The notes beneath the pieces are model-generated. The model was not told the DNA's origin and did not search any database. It saw nothing but the letters and a program-made list of their open reading frames with translations. Shown piece after piece: positions 62,274 to 64,000 of a DNA stretch of 64,000 nt; the stretch's first letter is position 1; each line of letters starts with the position of its first letter. The stretch comes from Sphingobium sp. AS12. Its GTDB lineage: Bacteria > Pseudomonadota > Alphaproteobacteria > Sphingomonadales > Sphingomonadaceae. The stretch spans positions 62,001 to 126,000 of the forward strand of contig NZ_JAHRGM010000085.1 in NCBI RefSeq assembly GCF_019097845.1, read 5' to 3'. The position numbers and the translations under genes were made by a program.

Positions 62274-62912
62274 ATGATCCCGGTTTGCGAGACGATTTCG
62301 GGCCAGCGCCTGTTGTTCGTGATGGCGGCGGAGGCGGAATATGGGCCGCAATTGCGCGCCCGATTCGCGCCGCTGATGACGGGCGTGGGTCCGATCGAGG
62401 CGGCAATGGCGACCGGCATTGCGCTGCACGACATGGCGCGGGCGGATGTCCTGCCCGATCTGGTCGTGTGCCTGGGATCGGCCGGATCGCGGGTGTGTGG
62501 GCTGGGTGAGGTGGTGCAGGTTGCCAGCGTGTCGTGGCGCGACATGGATGCCTCGCGGCTGGGGTTCGTGAAGGGCGTGACGCCCTTTGTCGATCATCCG
62601 GTCGATCTGCCGCTGGTGACGCCATTGACGTTGCCGACCGCGCGACTGTCGACCGGTGCCAATATCGTGGGCGGCGATGAGTATGCCGCGATCGACGCCG
62701 ATATGGTGGACATGGAGACGTTCGCGGTGGCCCGCGCCTGCGCCCGCTATGGCGTGCCGCTGATGGGGCTGCGTGGCATTTCCGATGGACCGGGCGAGTT
62801 GGCGCATATCCATGGCTGGACCGCGTTGCTGGGCCTGCTGGACGAACGGTTGGCGGTTTCGGTGGATGGACTGGAGACAGCGCTGCATTCGCACGCGGGC
62901 CACAACCTATAG
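62274..62912 (+). CDS. MTA/SAH nucleosidase-like phosphorylase
   Basis: Purine nucleosidase/phosphorylase superfamily protein of 212 residues, probably acting on methylthioadenosine or adenosylhomocysteine. The family pattern is visible: LLFVMAAEAEYG with the catalytic-type Glu, GVGPIEAAMATG for the phosphate or ribose loop, VDMETFAVARAC for ribose binding, and RGISDGPGE with the Asp that protonates the purine. The sequence is divergent, so the substrate is not certain. The ATG at 62274 has GGAGG upstream. It overlaps the converging P-loop gene by six bases. Confidence 0.83.
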   Translation: MIPVCETISGQRLLFVMAAEAEYGPQLRARFAPLMTGVGPIEAAMATGIALHDMARADVLPDLVVCLGSAGSRVCGLGEVVQVASVSWRDMDASRLGFVKGVTPFVDHPVDLPLVTPLTLPTARLSTGANIVGGDEYAAIDADMVDMETFAVARACARYGVPLMGLRGISDGPGELAHIHGWTALLGLLDERLAVSVDGLETALHSHAGHNL

Positions 62913-63446
62913 CAGAGCGACGATGCGCTCGGCCGCTTGTTCGGGCGACATCAGGCCGGTGTCGAGGGTCAGTGACGGCGCTGGCATGGCGGCCATGCAG
63001 CGATCGCAATCGGCGCGAATGGCACACAACAGATCGAGCGAGCGCAACTTGCCAAATGCAGCCCGGCCCGGATCGGCAATCCGCCCGTCCTGCACATCAG
63101 CTGCGACGGTCAGCGCGATGAAGCGCATTTCCCCGCCTGCCGCCTCCACCAGCGATTGCAGGCGCTGCGGGAAATCCGGTGCAACGCTGGGTTCCGGCGT
63201 AAAGGTAAAGATCAGCGAACGCCCCGCATCTATAGCGGCGATCATCGCCTCTATCCAAAATCGTTCCCGCAGCCGTACAAACTCCGGCGATCCGAACGGA
63301 AAGAGGGCCGCGACCGCATCCACCACCAGATGATTGTGAAACAGCGCAAGCTCCGTTTGGTCAGCAACGATCCGCGCAATCGTCAGCTTGCCGGCCGCTG
63401 CGAGGCCATAGAGAAAGACCAGGGTCGGGGTCGTCTCAATGGCCAT
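62907..63446 (-). CDS. P-loop NTPase of the shikimate-kinase/AAA-like group
   Basis: A 179-residue cytoplasmic protein with Walker A GLAAAGKLT near residue 14, then FHNHLVVDAVAALFPFGSPE, SLIFTFTPEP (a possible Walker B-like strand) and a basic lid-like middle. It looks like a small-molecule or nucleotide kinase. I recognise the group but not the substrate. It overlaps apt by 11 bases on the same strand and is probably co-translated with it. Confidence 0.75.
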   Translation of the reverse strand: MAIETTPTLVFLYGLAAAGKLTIARIVADQTELALFHNHLVVDAVAALFPFGSPEFVRLRERFWIEAMIAAIDAGRSLIFTFTPEPSVAPDFPQRLQSLVEAAGGEMRFIALTVAADVQDGRIADPGRAAFGKLRSLDLLCAIRADCDRCMAAMPAPSLTLDTGLMSPEQAAERIVALL

Positions 63447-63969
63447 CGAACATCATCACCGCCTGTGCGACGATGCCGTCTGCCTCCAGCGCCGCCATGC
63501 CGCCGAGATCGGGCAGATCGATCGCGAACAGCGCCATCAGGACGCTGGCCCCCTGTTCGCGCAGCAATTGCGCTGCGGCCAGCGCGGTGCCGCCGGTCGC
63601 GATCAGATCGTCGACCAGTAACACCCGCGCGCCCTGCGGCACCTGGCCTTCATGCAGTTCCAGCCGGTCAGTGCCATATTCCAGAACATAGTCGATGCCG
63701 ACGGTCTTGCCGGGCAGCTTGCCCTTCTTGCGCACCGGCACGAAGCCTTTGCCCAGTGCAAGCGCCAGTGCCGCGCCCAGGATGAAGCCGCGCGCCTCGA
63801 TACCAACGATCAGGTCCGGGTCGAGTGGCCGGGCGATATCGGCCAGCCGTGCGGTCAGGTCGCGCAGCCCTTCCCCATCGGCCAGCAGCGTCGTGATGTC
63901 GCGAAACTGGATGCCAGGCTTGGGAAAGTCGGGGATGGTGCGGATGAGGTCGGTCAGGTCGCTGGTCAT
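63436..63969 (-). CDS. apt: Adenine phosphoribosyltransferase
   Basis: Salvages adenine to AMP with PRPP. The 177-residue protein has the N-terminal hood (IRTIPDFPKPGIQFRDITTL), VGIEARGFILGAALAL, and the PRPP loop VLLVDDLIATGGTALAA. It is the first gene of a pair with the P-loop protein. The nearby MTAN-like gene also releases adenine, so the two would act in sequence. Confidence 0.96.
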   Translation of the reverse strand: MTSDLTDLIRTIPDFPKPGIQFRDITTLLADGEGLRDLTARLADIARPLDPDLIVGIEARGFILGAALALALGKGFVPVRKKGKLPGKTVGIDYVLEYGTDRLELHEGQVPQGARVLLVDDLIATGGTALAAAQLLREQGASVLMALFAIDLPDLGGMAALEADGIVAQAVMMFDGH

Positions 63970-64000
63970 GGCGTCCCTATAGAGAAAGGGCGCGGCTTCC

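Overview
The window is ordinary core chromosome of a high-GC alphaproteobacterium, most likely a sphingomonad of the Sphingobium/Sphingomonas type (genus is inference). Pointers are the CtrA-pathway proteins CckA and CpdR, ClpS, a class I lysyl-tRNA synthetase, a GAAC-N7-GAAC SOS box before recA, a biliverdin-type phytochrome with an HWE kinase, RcnB-like periplasmic proteins, and several inverted-repeat elements of the kind common in sphingomonad intergenic DNA. I see no integrase, transposase, phage gene, toxin-antitoxin pair, secretion cluster or CRISPR array. Nearly all of the sequence is explained by about 58 protein genes and two tRNA genes.

Layout. 0-10 kb: ExbB and TonB, homoserine dehydrogenase, class II fructose bisphosphatase, a MerC-domain protein, a MASE1-PAS-GGDEF cyclase, catalase and ClpS. 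10-16 kb: phasin and PHA synthase with a double operator-like inverted repeat, an aminotransferase, a DUF2721 protein, an orphan [2Fe-2S] subunit and an extradiol-type dioxygenase. 16-22 kb: a heme oxygenase/bacteriophytochrome operon and two RcnB-like genes flanking a 2OG-Fe(II) oxygenase. 22-30 kb: class I LysRS, PilZ, a DinG-like helicase coupled to a SixA-like phosphatase, a MerR-type regulator, tRNA-Glu and RecJ. 30-38 kb: TamA-TamB and a transglutaminase. 37.7-44 kb, minus strand: dapA, smpB, DUF2062, cckA, a lone receiver, recA. 44-55 kb: lytic transglycosylase, GreB, GMC oxidoreductase, a FlbD-like small protein, a CBS-MCP protein, PPK2, AspRS, RNase D, an I78-type lipoprotein and an NTF2-like protein. 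55-64 kb: TerC, class I FBPase, an acyltransferase-SGNH protein, an N-formylglutamate amidohydrolase, CpdR, DctA, tRNA-Val, an MTAN-like nucleosidase, a P-loop protein and Apt.

How the parts connect. CckA feeds the CtrA phosphorelay and CpdR gates ClpXP proteolysis, with ClpS as the ClpA-side adaptor, so three parts of the cell-cycle and proteolysis machinery lie here. PhaC and phasin make and coat PHA granules. BphO makes biliverdin for BphP. TamA and TamB form one outer-membrane assembly machine. Aspartate-family synthesis is represented by hom and dapA.

No large undescribed system is evident. The best leads are regulatory or architectural: the paired operator at the phasin gene, the orphan isoquinoline-oxidoreductase-like small subunit, the soluble CBS-MCP protein beside a FlbD-like small protein, two closely similar receivers (one fused to BphP, one free beside cckA), and the 393-base gap before the acyltransferase gene.
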